Assembly: GCA_025358765.1 (NCBI GenBank)
Contig: JANYIG010000191.1
Coordinates: 1-48,780 of the forward strand
Source: Candidatus Kapaibacterium sp.
GTDB taxonomy: Bacteria > Bacteroidota > Ignavibacteria > Kapaibacteriales > UBA4661
Direction: 5' to 3'
Length of the DNA: 48,780 nt
Shown: positions 34,702-42,999 of the stretch, piece after piece
Layout of the letters: each line of letters begins with the position of its first letter
Numbering within the stretch: the stretch's first letter is position 1
Notes under the pieces: generated by a model
Told to the model about the DNA's origin: nothing
The model's input: only the letters and a program-made list of their open reading frames with translations
Databases searched by the model: none
Made by a program: the position numbers and the translations under genes

Positions 34702-35547
34702 TTAATCCATCAACATCGTAAATACATTGTTGAGCGTCGCTTTCAGATCACGACGGTGGACAATCATGTCTAAAAAGCCGTGTTCAAGCACGAACTCGGC
34801 ACTTTGAAAGCCTTCAGGGAGTTTTTTGCGGATAAATTGCTCAATAACACGGGGACCAGCAAAGCCAATCAATGCTTTTGGTTCGGCGATATTTAGATCG
34901 CCTAACATCGCAAACGATGCACTCACACCACCCGTTGTTGGGTCGGTCATTAGCGAAATGTAGGGCAGTCGAGCTTCTGAGAGTTGTGCGAGTTTTACAC
35001 TCGTTTTTGCCATTTGCATCAATGACAGTGCGGCTTCCTGCATTCGCGCACCGCCGGAGGCTGAAATAACAAGAAGTGGCGTTTTCTCTTCTATGGCAAG
35101 GTCAGCCGCACGAGCAAATTTTTCACCTACCACCGACCCCATGCTCCCACCGATAAAACCAAAGTTCATACAACCGAACGATACATTCCGTCCTTCCACT
35201 GTGCCGTAGCCTGTTGTAAAAGCATCCGAAAATGGTGTTTTTGTATATGCGTCCTTGAGACGTGTTGTATAGGGCTTTGTATCTACGAAATTGAGTGGGT
35301 CGGCGGAACGCACGTTTTTATGCGTCTCGACAAAACTGTCTTGGTCAAAAATGATGTCAATATATTCAGCGCTTGTAATGCGAAAGTGGCGGCTACACTT
35401 TGGACAGGTGTACAGCAATTCTTCGAGCTGGCGTTTGTAGATGATTTCACTACACGAATCGCATTTTGTCCAGAGACCATCGGGCATTGCACTTGCTTGT
35501 TGAGCGCCTTCGGGGAGGGATGTTTTAGAACGAGAGAACCATGCCAT
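34702..35547 (-). CDS. accD: Acetyl-CoA carboxylase carboxyltransferase subunit beta
   Basis: 281 residues, the normal length. The N-terminal zinc ribbon has Cys29, Cys32, Cys48 and Cys51 (CDSC and CPKC). The crotonase-like carboxyltransferase core has FGCMNFGFIGGSMGSVVGEKF and ISASGGARMQE, then TDPTTGGVSASFAMLGD. With AccA it transfers the carboxyl group from biotin to acetyl-CoA for fatty acid synthesis. accA is not nearby. A TTGCTACAAAA direct repeat (35567-35577 and 35580-35590) lies 20 bases upstream in the 5' region. Confidence 0.96.
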   Translation of the reverse strand: MAWFSRSKTSLPEGAQQASAMPDGLWTKCDSCSEIIYKRQLEELLYTCPKCSRHFRITSAEYIDIIFDQDSFVETHKNVRSADPLNFVDTKPYTTRLKDAYTKTPFSDAFTTGYGTVEGRNVSFGCMNFGFIGGSMGSVVGEKFARAADLAIEEKTPLLVISASGGARMQEAALSLMQMAKTSVKLAQLSEARLPYISLMTDPTTGGVSASFAMLGDLNIAEPKALIGFAGPRVIEQFIRKKLPEGFQSAEFVLEHGFLDMIVHRRDLKATLNNVFTMLMD

Positions 35548-35566
35548 ACAAGTTGTAAGGTTGATG

Positions 35567-35590
35567 TTGCTACAAAAAATTGCTACAAAA
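35567..35590. repeat. Direct repeat upstream of accD
   Basis: TTGCTACAAAA occurs at 35567-35577 and 35580-35590, 13 bases apart start to start, in the 74-base gap before accD. It could be a regulatory site or simple slippage. Confidence 0.45.
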
Positions 35591-35621
35591 GATAGCTATA
35601 ATGATGGATATACCAATAAAG

Positions 35622-36212
35622 CTATACCTGCAAAAAAGTGTGGCGCAAATTTAGCCATTTTTCCTTCATTCGCATAACGGAATCGTCATCGGTAAGTGTA
35701 TGGAGCTTATCCACGTCTATCCACGAGAGATTTAAGGATTCTTCACTGATAATAAACTCAGTTGTAGGAGCTTGAAGCAGAAACCGCACATCGTAATGAA
35801 AATGCTCCGGCTCATAGCTATAAGAACCATCTTCGTTGGTATGGGTGCGAGCTGGAATTGGGTGGATATCGAGATCGAAGATTGCATCTGAGAGTGGTCG
35901 TATTGCCTCTGCATCAATACCCGATTCCTCGTGCGCTTCGCGGAGCGCCACGTGCAGCACATTCGCATCGCCATCGGTATGACCACCCAACTGAAGCCAT
36001 TTGCCAAGTTTTTTGTGATGCGTGAGCAAAACTTTCGTGCGCGTTGGGTCAAGTATCCATGCCGATGCTGTGACATGACCAACTAATAGTGTACGCTCGA
36101 AGCAATCGGGATATTCACGCACAAATGCCATGAACTGTTCACGGCAGGCAATATCGCGGTCATCAAGTGGAGTGTAAGCGGAAAGTTTTTTTATCAGGTC
36201 ATTACGGTGCAT
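35622..36212 (-). CDS. NUDIX hydrolase
   Basis: 196 residues. The Nudix box is at about 77-99 (GGHTDGDANVLHVALREAHEESGI). The catalytic Arg-Glu..Glu-Glu pattern (91-96) is complete. The first box Glu (position 83) is Ala here, a substitution tolerated in several subfamilies. An N-terminal helical region of about 45 residues precedes the Nudix fold. It cleaves a nucleoside-diphosphate-linked compound. Its substrate is unknown. It lies 38 bases after the alpha/beta hydrolase and 74 before accD on the same strand. Confidence 0.88.
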   Translation of the reverse strand: MHRNDLIKKLSAYTPLDDRDIACREQFMAFVREYPDCFERTLLVGHVTASAWILDPTRTKVLLTHHKKLGKWLQLGGHTDGDANVLHVALREAHEESGIDAEAIRPLSDAIFDLDIHPIPARTHTNEDGSYSYEPEHFHYDVRFLLQAPTTEFIISEESLNLSWIDVDKLHTLTDDDSVMRMKEKWLNLRHTFLQV

Positions 36213-36250
36213 AGTGGTTGTGATAATCCTGAAACGTATAACATGAGAAT

Positions 36251-37180
36251 TTACGCGCCATGTGGACCGATTTTCGGTAACGGAGCACGGTTTTTTACAT
36301 AGAGGTCAACCCAATCGCGCATATCGCGATTACTTTCGTCGCGCCGTCCGGCAAGCACGTGGTCGGCATTGTCATAGACGATGAGTTTGTACGGATGCAG
36401 TGTTTTTTGCAAAGCAAGCCCCAAATGATAGGCGTGGTCTGCATCCACGCGACGGTCTCCGCTTCCGTGCAGTACAAGCAGCGGTGTTGTTTTACAGAAC
36501 TTGTTCGCCCATAGTGCCGCAGAGCGTTTTTCAAGCTCTGCGGGAAGGTTGCGAGTTTCAGGAAAAAATTTTCGTGCTGTTACCAGAATGTAAGAATCAT
36601 CAGCCAAATGGGTGAATAATGTTGGTGCGCCGAAGGTGATTGCTGCTTTGAAAACATTTGTGCGCGTGAGCATTTGTAAAGCCATCATTCCACCGCGACT
36701 GCCGCCAATAAGCCCTATACGGTTCGCATCCACGTAATGAAACGACTGCAAGAGCGTAAGAACATTCATTGCATCGTTGATGTCACCTGCACCCCATTCT
36801 TCTGTGCCTTCGGAACCACCCCGCCCGCGATATTGGCTTGCAATAGCCACATAACCCCAGCTTGCATAGAGACCAACCGTTGCCAGTGCAGTTGCGTTAC
36901 TAAGCGCCCCGCGTTCACCCGTACCACCAGCGTTAAAAACAATCGCAGGAAGTTTCTGTTCTTGGGCAGGGGGCAATGCTATATATGCCTTTATACGCAA
37001 ACCATCGCTCATGTAGGTGAGTTGATAAAGTTGCACTGCCGCAAAGCGTTCATAATCTTCAGTCGGCATAGAGCGCTTTGCCATCGAATAAGAAGAAGCC
37101 GGAATGGGAACAGGCGTACTTTCAAGGAGTGTGCCGTCAGCAAAGAGTGTCGTATCAGAAGGTGTCATAAAATGGTGCAA
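36251..37180 (-). CDS. Alpha/beta hydrolase, prolyl-oligopeptidase (S9)-like
   Basis: 309 residues. The nucleophile elbow GGSRGG holds Ser161. The acid is in HGSGDRRVD (about 251) and the base His is in NADHVL (about 283). The oxyanion region NAGGTGERG and the RGRGGSEGTEEWGAGDINDAMNVL segment resemble the catalytic domain of S9 peptidases and acyl-peptide hydrolases, but the propeller is missing. No signal peptide, so a cytoplasmic esterase or peptidase is likely. ATG 37168 (M5) is an alternative start. Confidence 0.85.
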   Translation of the reverse strand: MHHFMTPSDTTLFADGTLLESTPVPIPASSYSMAKRSMPTEDYERFAAVQLYQLTYMSDGLRIKAYIALPPAQEQKLPAIVFNAGGTGERGALSNATALATVGLYASWGYVAIASQYRGRGGSEGTEEWGAGDINDAMNVLTLLQSFHYVDANRIGLIGGSRGGMMALQMLTRTNVFKAAITFGAPTLFTHLADDSYILVTARKFFPETRNLPAELEKRSAALWANKFCKTTPLLVLHGSGDRRVDADHAYHLGLALQKTLHPYKLIVYDNADHVLAGRRDESNRDMRDWVDLYVKNRAPLPKIGPHGA

Positions 37181-37506
37181 GTGGGTGAGAGAAGAAATTC
37201 ATAGGGCTTTAAAACTGAGATGCCCCTTAGCGTCACCACTCGCTAAGAGGCACTCCCCTACTCACCTTTCACCACCACAACGAAAGGAGTTTTCTGTACG
37301 TTTTTGTACGTTACATTCACATCGTCGCCCGCAGAAAATATTGCGAAGCACAGTCACGATTATCAATGAAATTGTCACCAGAACTAAAACTTTCTATGAC
37401 AAAAATAGACATAGGAAATATCAAATGCAAGCAATCTTTTCCACATTGTGTATTTTTTTGCGAAAAATATGCAGGAAATTAGGGCTAAATGTCTCAAAAT
37501 AAGTCA
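37181..37506. other. Intergenic region with weak hairpin
   Basis: 326 bases between the PD40/OmpA gene (ending at 37507) and the alpha/beta hydrolase start. It holds a 7-bp stem-loop CTTAGCG/CGCTAAG around 37227-37248 and a TGTACGTT direct repeat around 37297-37314. The hairpin is not followed by a U tract on either strand. The promoter for the downstream unit should lie here, but no convincing hexamer pair was found. No gene is supported. Confidence 0.4.
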
Positions 37507-39702
37507 TTATCGTTTTTCCTGTGGCGGAAGCGTCCGCTCAATCGTGATGAATACACTGCGTGCATACAAGCGTTCTTGCGGTGTTGCCGCCGCAAGAGCA
37601 TCATTATCACCCAATAATTCTGTTTTGACGGTGATGCCTTGCGTGGCACGTTTAAAAGTCTCTGCGACAAAACCCATAAAACGCTCAATTTGCGACATCT
37701 GTGATTCAATGTTATTCTTTCCTTTTCGTACTTCTACCGTCCCATAACCGCTCACCGTGATAACCGATTGTGGTGTAAGCGATGTGGCAATGCTCTTGAG
37801 ATACTCTTGTTGCTCCGGTAGAAGCTCTGCTTGCGACTCATCCAACAGGAGTAGGCGATGACGTTCAATTACGTGGGTTGGCTCTTTCTGCCGACGCTTT
37901 TCGTCGAGCGAAATTTTATAGACATTGACCATCACTTCTTCTTTGCCTGCACGATTGAGTGAATCCACGCCCGAAAGTTGCAATCGGAGTTCATTGCTCA
38001 GTCTCCCCAATATTTCCGACTGAAGCTGCATTGTAACAGTGTAGGGAAGTGTTATGCCTTCGGTAGTGAGTACAGTATCGGACACACCGGCAAGAGCCGC
38101 AAAACGCCACGAACGTAAGAATCCACGAGGACGAACATCGAGATAGACTTCGAGTTTTTGCTGCTTAGTTTGAGGATTTACGCCGCCGATTTGCACCGGA
38201 GCCAGTATGCGCGGGTCATTGCAGGTGAATTCCACACACCGACTGCGTTCATTTGTTCCCAAAATCGTCGTTCTTAGTGGTGAATGTTGCGAGGTCGAGC
38301 CAGTCACCACCGAGACAGGCAGCATTTCAGCGATATTTTTAGGTGTCCCCGATATCAGACGGCTACGGTCAATGCCCCATGCTGTTGTCAAATATTTCCG
38401 AACAGCTTCTGCTCTGGCTTTAGCAACTTCCAGCTGTTTTGGGTTTGGCGATTCTGGAATGTAGGGCGTTATGATGAGAGCTGCGTCCTCGTAATCCCGA
38501 AGGCGTTTGCCAATGACGTTGAGCAATTCGGCGTAGATACCAAGCGGGTCGGGTCGTGCTGCTGCCGTGCTATAGTTCATCATTTCGTCACGGCTCAGTT
38601 GGTGAGACTCCGGCGACAATGTACTGACGTTCTCACCAAAAAAAATACACGGTAATACCGGTAAAAACTCCGTTGTGGAGAATTCTTCTACTGTCAAAAA
38701 CGTGGTTTGCGGGGCAATTTTATATTCAAGGGCGGACGATGCGAGAGAGAGATTGATAAGGCGTGAGCTGTATAAATCTAAGCCACCGCGCCCACCCGGG
38801 CGGTTGGACGAAAATACACAAAGTTTGTCTGGTAACAACGTTAAATCGAAATCATCATATTCGCTGTTAAGCTCCACCACTGGTACGGGTGATTGCCATT
38901 TTGAGGCGGTTCGGAGGCTCAGAAAGATTTCAAAACCACCTTTGCCACCAAAACCGTCCGAAGCGAAATAGAGTGAGTCTTCCGACGCAAAAAACGGGCT
39001 AATCTCATCTTCCGGAGAGTTTAATATTTCACCCATATTTACTGGTGTTTGCCACTCGCCACTTGCGTCCTTACTGGCAATCCAAAGGTCGGTTCCGCCT
39101 CGCCCGCCTGCTCGGTTGGATGCAAAAACAATGGTTTTTCCTGACGGCGAGAGCGTTGGATGAGCGTTAAAATCGTCCGTATTGAGCGCGGCAACGGCTT
39201 CTGGCTGTTCCCACAACGACCCGTTGCGCCGAGCGGCTTGGTATATATTGAGCAGGGGGCGGGTTTTTGTGAGCCGGAACGTCGAAAAATATACGCTTCC
39301 ATCCTTTGCGAAGGTAACAAAAGACTGATTGTTACGTGGGGCGTTCAGTGTAGTGCGAACAAGGTCACGATTGCTAAACACAGGTTTAGCATCCCGTTTT
39401 TGATCGCGGGGCGGCTCGTAACGGGCAGTGTAGAATTTCGAGTAACCGTCAGCGGTAGAGTTAAAGTACAGAAGTTTTTCCAAGGGCGACCACGCAGGAG
39501 CGAATTCGTCACGGTCAGTGTTGAGGGTCGTGATATTTACTGGCTCATCCCAGCGCCGCCGTTCTTGGGGTTGAATTTGCGCTTGAAGATGTATTGTGAA
39601 AAACATCCACAAACCGAAGGGAATAAGCCAGCAGAAGTATTTGACGGATGCTCCGTGATTCTCTGGGTGTTTTACTCGGTGCTTTCCAGCAAAAAAACGC
39701 AT
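37507..39702 (-). CDS. Exported PD40/beta-propeller protein with two OmpA-like regions
   Basis: About 731 residues. The start has a hydrophobic segment and QAQ cleavage site (signal peptide). About residues 60-330 hold PD40/TolB-like propeller repeats with the pattern SPSGKTIVFASNRAGGRGGTDLW, FSSNRPGGRGGLDLY. An OmpA-like stretch with KQLEVAKARAEAVRKYL follows in the middle, and a second lies near the C-terminus (ESQMSQIERFMGFVAETFKRATQGI, ARSVFITIER). OmpA domains bind peptidoglycan, so this is probably an envelope-anchoring periplasmic or outer-membrane protein. Two OmpA-like units flanking a region with EVYLDVRPRGF is unusual. ATG 39738 is an alternative start. Confidence 0.75.
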   Translation of the reverse strand: MRFFAGKHRVKHPENHGASVKYFCWLIPFGLWMFFTIHLQAQIQPQERRRWDEPVNITTLNTDRDEFAPAWSPLEKLLYFNSTADGYSKFYTARYEPPRDQKRDAKPVFSNRDLVRTTLNAPRNNQSFVTFAKDGSVYFSTFRLTKTRPLLNIYQAARRNGSLWEQPEAVAALNTDDFNAHPTLSPSGKTIVFASNRAGGRGGTDLWIASKDASGEWQTPVNMGEILNSPEDEISPFFASEDSLYFASDGFGGKGGFEIFLSLRTASKWQSPVPVVELNSEYDDFDLTLLPDKLCVFSSNRPGGRGGLDLYSSRLINLSLASSALEYKIAPQTTFLTVEEFSTTEFLPVLPCIFFGENVSTLSPESHQLSRDEMMNYSTAAARPDPLGIYAELLNVIGKRLRDYEDAALIITPYIPESPNPKQLEVAKARAEAVRKYLTTAWGIDRSRLISGTPKNIAEMLPVSVVTGSTSQHSPLRTTILGTNERSRCVEFTCNDPRILAPVQIGGVNPQTKQQKLEVYLDVRPRGFLRSWRFAALAGVSDTVLTTEGITLPYTVTMQLQSEILGRLSNELRLQLSGVDSLNRAGKEEVMVNVYKISLDEKRRQKEPTHVIERHRLLLLDESQAELLPEQQEYLKSIATSLTPQSVITVSGYGTVEVRKGKNNIESQMSQIERFMGFVAETFKRATQGITVKTELLGDNDALAAATPQERLYARSVFITIERTLPPQEKR

Positions 39703-39762
39703 ACCATTGTGGTTTGGGTGAATGCCGCTGAACAGCATATTGTACGTGGTGCTTTTACAATT

Positions 39763-41028
39763 TTACGATTCAAGAAGAGGCTCCGCATTTTGTTGATGCG
39801 GAGGCTGCAATTCACCTTCCCAACGCGCCATTACCGCCGAGGCAAGACAATTACCCACAAGATTTACCGATGTACGTGCCATATCCATAAACGCATCCAC
39901 GCCCAGAATGATGGCAACGCCCTCCAAAGGCAGCCCAAATTGCACTAATGTTCCCGACAAAATAACGAGTGATGCCCGTGCAATGCCAGCAATACCTTTG
40001 CTTGTAATCATCAGTGTAAAAAGCATGACCATTTGTGTGCCGAAGGGTAATTCTACGCCCGCAGCTTGGGCTACAAACAGAAGTGCCACCGATAAATACA
40101 GCGTTGAACCGTCGAGGTTGAACGAATAACCTGTTGGCAACACAAACGAAACAATGCGCTGCGGAACACCAAATGCTTCCATATTTTTCATTGCCATTGG
40201 CAGTGCCGCTTCGGATGATGCGGTTGAAAAGGCAATAATGGCGGGATCTTTGACGTGTTTAATAAACTCAATCAATGGAATCCGTGCAATAAGTGCAACC
40301 GGAACCAATACGCATAAAATAAAGACAACAAGTGCTCCGTAGAGCGTAAGAACGAGTTTGCCAAGGTTCCAGAGAACGCCCAACCCGCTTTCACCAACCA
40401 CATAGCCGATGGCAGCACCAATACCAATAGGAGCGTATTTCATCACAATGCCAGTGAATTTAAACATCACCTGCGACAATCCTTCGCAAAACAAGAGCAT
40501 TGTTTCTTTTGCTCTGCCTGCAGGCACCTGTGTGAGAGCAATGGCAAAAATCACGGCAAAAAATACAATTTGAAGCACTTCGTTGTGTGCAGCCGCTTCA
40601 AAAAAACTTTGCGGAACCATATGCTCCATCACACCTGAAAACGTGACTTGTGTTGATTTCGAGGCAAATTCTGTTCCCACAGCCGCGCCAGCAGTGCCGC
40701 CAATACGGATGCCATCGCCTGGGCGTGTCAGATTTGCTGCACCCAAGCCCACAAAGAGCGCAATCGTCGTCACAATTTCAAAATAGACAAATGATTTAAG
40801 TGCCAAACGCCCGATTCGTTTTACATCGTCGCCATGCCCTGCAATACCTACCACAAGCGTTCCGAAGATTATCGGTACGACGATGGATTTTATCATTCGC
40901 AGAAAAAGTGTGGAGAAGATTTTTAGATTAGCAGCCACCCCTGGCGCAAATACGCCTGTCAGTACGCCTATGACAATTGCAATTGCGATCCACTGCACTA
41001 ACGTGACACGCCGAAGAAGACTAAACAT
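39763..41028 (-). CDS. Dicarboxylate/amino acid:cation symporter (DAACS family)
   Basis: 421 residues with about eight membrane helices and two re-entrant loops. The first hairpin motif is TASSEAALPMAMKNMEAFGVP, and the transport-site motif GYSFNLDGSTLYLS matches the family. It couples Na+ or H+ to uptake of glutamate, aspartate or C4-dicarboxylates. Which one cannot be read here. It lies 24-60 bases upstream of the PD40/OmpA gene on the same strand and 97 bases after the amidase. Confidence 0.92.
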   Translation of the reverse strand: MFSLLRRVTLVQWIAIAIVIGVLTGVFAPGVAANLKIFSTLFLRMIKSIVVPIIFGTLVVGIAGHGDDVKRIGRLALKSFVYFEIVTTIALFVGLGAANLTRPGDGIRIGGTAGAAVGTEFASKSTQVTFSGVMEHMVPQSFFEAAAHNEVLQIVFFAVIFAIALTQVPAGRAKETMLLFCEGLSQVMFKFTGIVMKYAPIGIGAAIGYVVGESGLGVLWNLGKLVLTLYGALVVFILCVLVPVALIARIPLIEFIKHVKDPAIIAFSTASSEAALPMAMKNMEAFGVPQRIVSFVLPTGYSFNLDGSTLYLSVALLFVAQAAGVELPFGTQMVMLFTLMITSKGIAGIARASLVILSGTLVQFGLPLEGVAIILGVDAFMDMARTSVNLVGNCLASAVMARWEGELQPPHQQNAEPLLES

Positions 41029-41125
41029 ACGCAGCTATCGGTTTAGAAATGGTATAAAATCAAAGTTTGGAACAATGTTTCCCAAGGTTGTACGCTTAAA
41101 GCAAACGAGGCGAAAGATACAAAAT

Positions 41126-42733
41126 TTATCGCACGAGTACCATAGTTTTTGTGAACTGTGCTGCTCCGGCTTGCAACCGACAGTAGTAGATGCCTTGTGG
41201 TAACGAAGCGGTGTGAACTGCTATCGTGTATTCCCCCGCTTCTTGTGCGGTATCCACAAGCGTGAGTACTACGCGCCCAAGCGCGTCATGGATGCGGAGC
41301 GTAACGAATCCGCGTTCGTGTAAGCTATACCGTAGTTGTGTGGCTGCGTCAAAGGGGTTCGGGGTGTTTTGCTCCAGTGTTGTCTCGAAAGGCTGATTCG
41401 TAGGTGTATCCACGTCGGTGGCGGTTTTGATAGCATCGGCAACGCGCTTGCGGAGGTCTGGTAGCACGGGGTACAGCAGGTCGCCCGGACATTCGGTAGA
41501 ACATGTGCCATCGCGGTGACCAGAAATATTATTTAACATTTTGTTTGCCGAGGAAAGAAATGTTATGCCAAGCGGATCAATGCTGCGGTCGGAGGCTTTG
41601 TACGCAAGGAGTTTTACGAGGCTTGCAACAGCCTTTTCCGGTGCAGGAATCAGGCTAAAATTGCCCATCATACATACGCCCATCGTGCCAGTGTTATTGC
41701 CGCAAAAATGCGCCCCACGTGTGTTTTCGTTTTCGCCGACCCATGCTCTGCCTTGATAGATGATGCCATTTTGGTCTATAAGCCAGTTGTAGCCTATGTC
41801 CGACCAGCCATTTGAGTTCACATGATAATTCCAAATCCCACGCATGGCTGCTGCCCAATCGGTAATAGTATTGCCCGGCTCGAAGGAATGATGAACGATA
41901 AGGTGCGTTACGTCGGTCGGGGCAAGGTCGAATTGTTTGTCGCCCGCCGTTTGCCCTGTGGGGCAGCCCCAATCAGTACGACTAACAAATTGCGGGCGCG
42001 GCATAGCGCTCAGAATAGAGCCGAAATGAGTGTTTTTCCAACTTCTCGCACTCGAAACTTCAGTTTTTTTTTCCGTGGCGGCTTCTTGCATTTTTTCAAG
42101 CTGCTCTTTTGGAGTATCCCCTGGACTGAAAAAGTTGAGTTTGACGCTTTTTACCACCGGATTGCGATAAAGGGTGGTCTTTGTCATTTCAAGTTTGTAC
42201 TGAACGGTTTTTGTTTCTTTAGGCAAATATAGTAAGCGGCTAACATACCGTTTTGATGTAGGTGCATCGGATACTGGCTTCCCATCGTTTTCACTATGAG
42301 TATCTTCGTTCATGGATTGCCACTCACCAAAGGTTTTTTCATTCGTCGAAGAGCGTATAAAAAGCGTGATGTTTTGTGGGTCAGCATTTTCGAGCATCAC
42401 AACGGCGCTCAGATTCAAAAACGGTGCTACATCCACAAACGGCACAGCAATCACTTCCGAAAACGCTGTTCCTTTCTGTTTTAATGCGGCAATGCGTAAG
42501 CCTTTACTTGAAATTTCGCCTGCATCAAGCCGCGTGTGACGCACTTTTTGGGAGGCGTTTTTTGTGAAATCTATTAACACATCGGCGGACTGCATTTTCG
42601 GCTGGGCAGCTTGTGTGAGTCGCTCTATCTGTTGCGCCTTTGAAGGTGCGGGTTGGAGAAATGGCTGTTGGGCAGAACAGTACGCAACGCACCATAGTAT
42701 GAGCATGGGCAGAAGCCAAAGACGGGTTTTCAT
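41126..42733 (-). CDS. Secreted N-acetylmuramoyl-L-alanine amidase with T9SS sorting domain
   Basis: 535 residues. A signal peptide covers residues 1-21 (ending CSAQQ). The PGRP/amidase_2 domain lies at about 250-410. The zinc-type ligands appear in THLIVHHSF and SGHRDGTCSTECPG, and YNWLIDQNGIIYQGRAW is typical. The last about 85 residues form a type A T9SS sorting domain: NTPNPFDAATQLRYSL, then GRVVLTLVD and LPQGIYYCRL. The protein should cross the outer membrane through the type IX system and stay on the surface. It probably cuts peptidoglycan, its own or a competitor's. Confidence 0.9.
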   Translation of the reverse strand: MKTRLWLLPMLILWCVAYCSAQQPFLQPAPSKAQQIERLTQAAQPKMQSADVLIDFTKNASQKVRHTRLDAGEISSKGLRIAALKQKGTAFSEVIAVPFVDVAPFLNLSAVVMLENADPQNITLFIRSSTNEKTFGEWQSMNEDTHSENDGKPVSDAPTSKRYVSRLLYLPKETKTVQYKLEMTKTTLYRNPVVKSVKLNFFSPGDTPKEQLEKMQEAATEKKTEVSSARSWKNTHFGSILSAMPRPQFVSRTDWGCPTGQTAGDKQFDLAPTDVTHLIVHHSFEPGNTITDWAAAMRGIWNYHVNSNGWSDIGYNWLIDQNGIIYQGRAWVGENENTRGAHFCGNNTGTMGVCMMGNFSLIPAPEKAVASLVKLLAYKASDRSIDPLGITFLSSANKMLNNISGHRDGTCSTECPGDLLYPVLPDLRKRVADAIKTATDVDTPTNQPFETTLEQNTPNPFDAATQLRYSLHERGFVTLRIHDALGRVVLTLVDTAQEAGEYTIAVHTASLPQGIYYCRLQAGAAQFTKTMVLVR

Positions 42734-42999
42734 ACAACCACCTGAATGGGAAGGTAGGGGAATTGAGGATTATTATTGTGTAATCAGTGTTTGATACTGC
42801 GCATATCTCTTCACAACCAATATAAAAAAGTGTTTAGCTTTCTCATATTTATCATAGAAATCAGGTTCCTAAAAATTGAGACGGAAATCTTGTTCGTTAA
42901 AGACATTCAACACATAGGCAGAGGTTTTGCGGATGGGTTGGCAAAAGCCAAATTTGCCTTTAGTGCTCTATAGATAACTTGATTTCTGTAGTTTCCAAT

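Noticed and set aside
37227-37248. Stem-loop CTTAGCG/CGCTAAG as a terminator
   Set aside because: No U tract on either side and only 7 bp, so not called as a terminator.
42734-42999. 65-codon + strand ORF and other short frames upstream of the amidase gene
   Set aside because: Low-complexity Ile/Phe/Lys-rich translation, no start signal or family. The 266-base gap shows no clear hairpin either.
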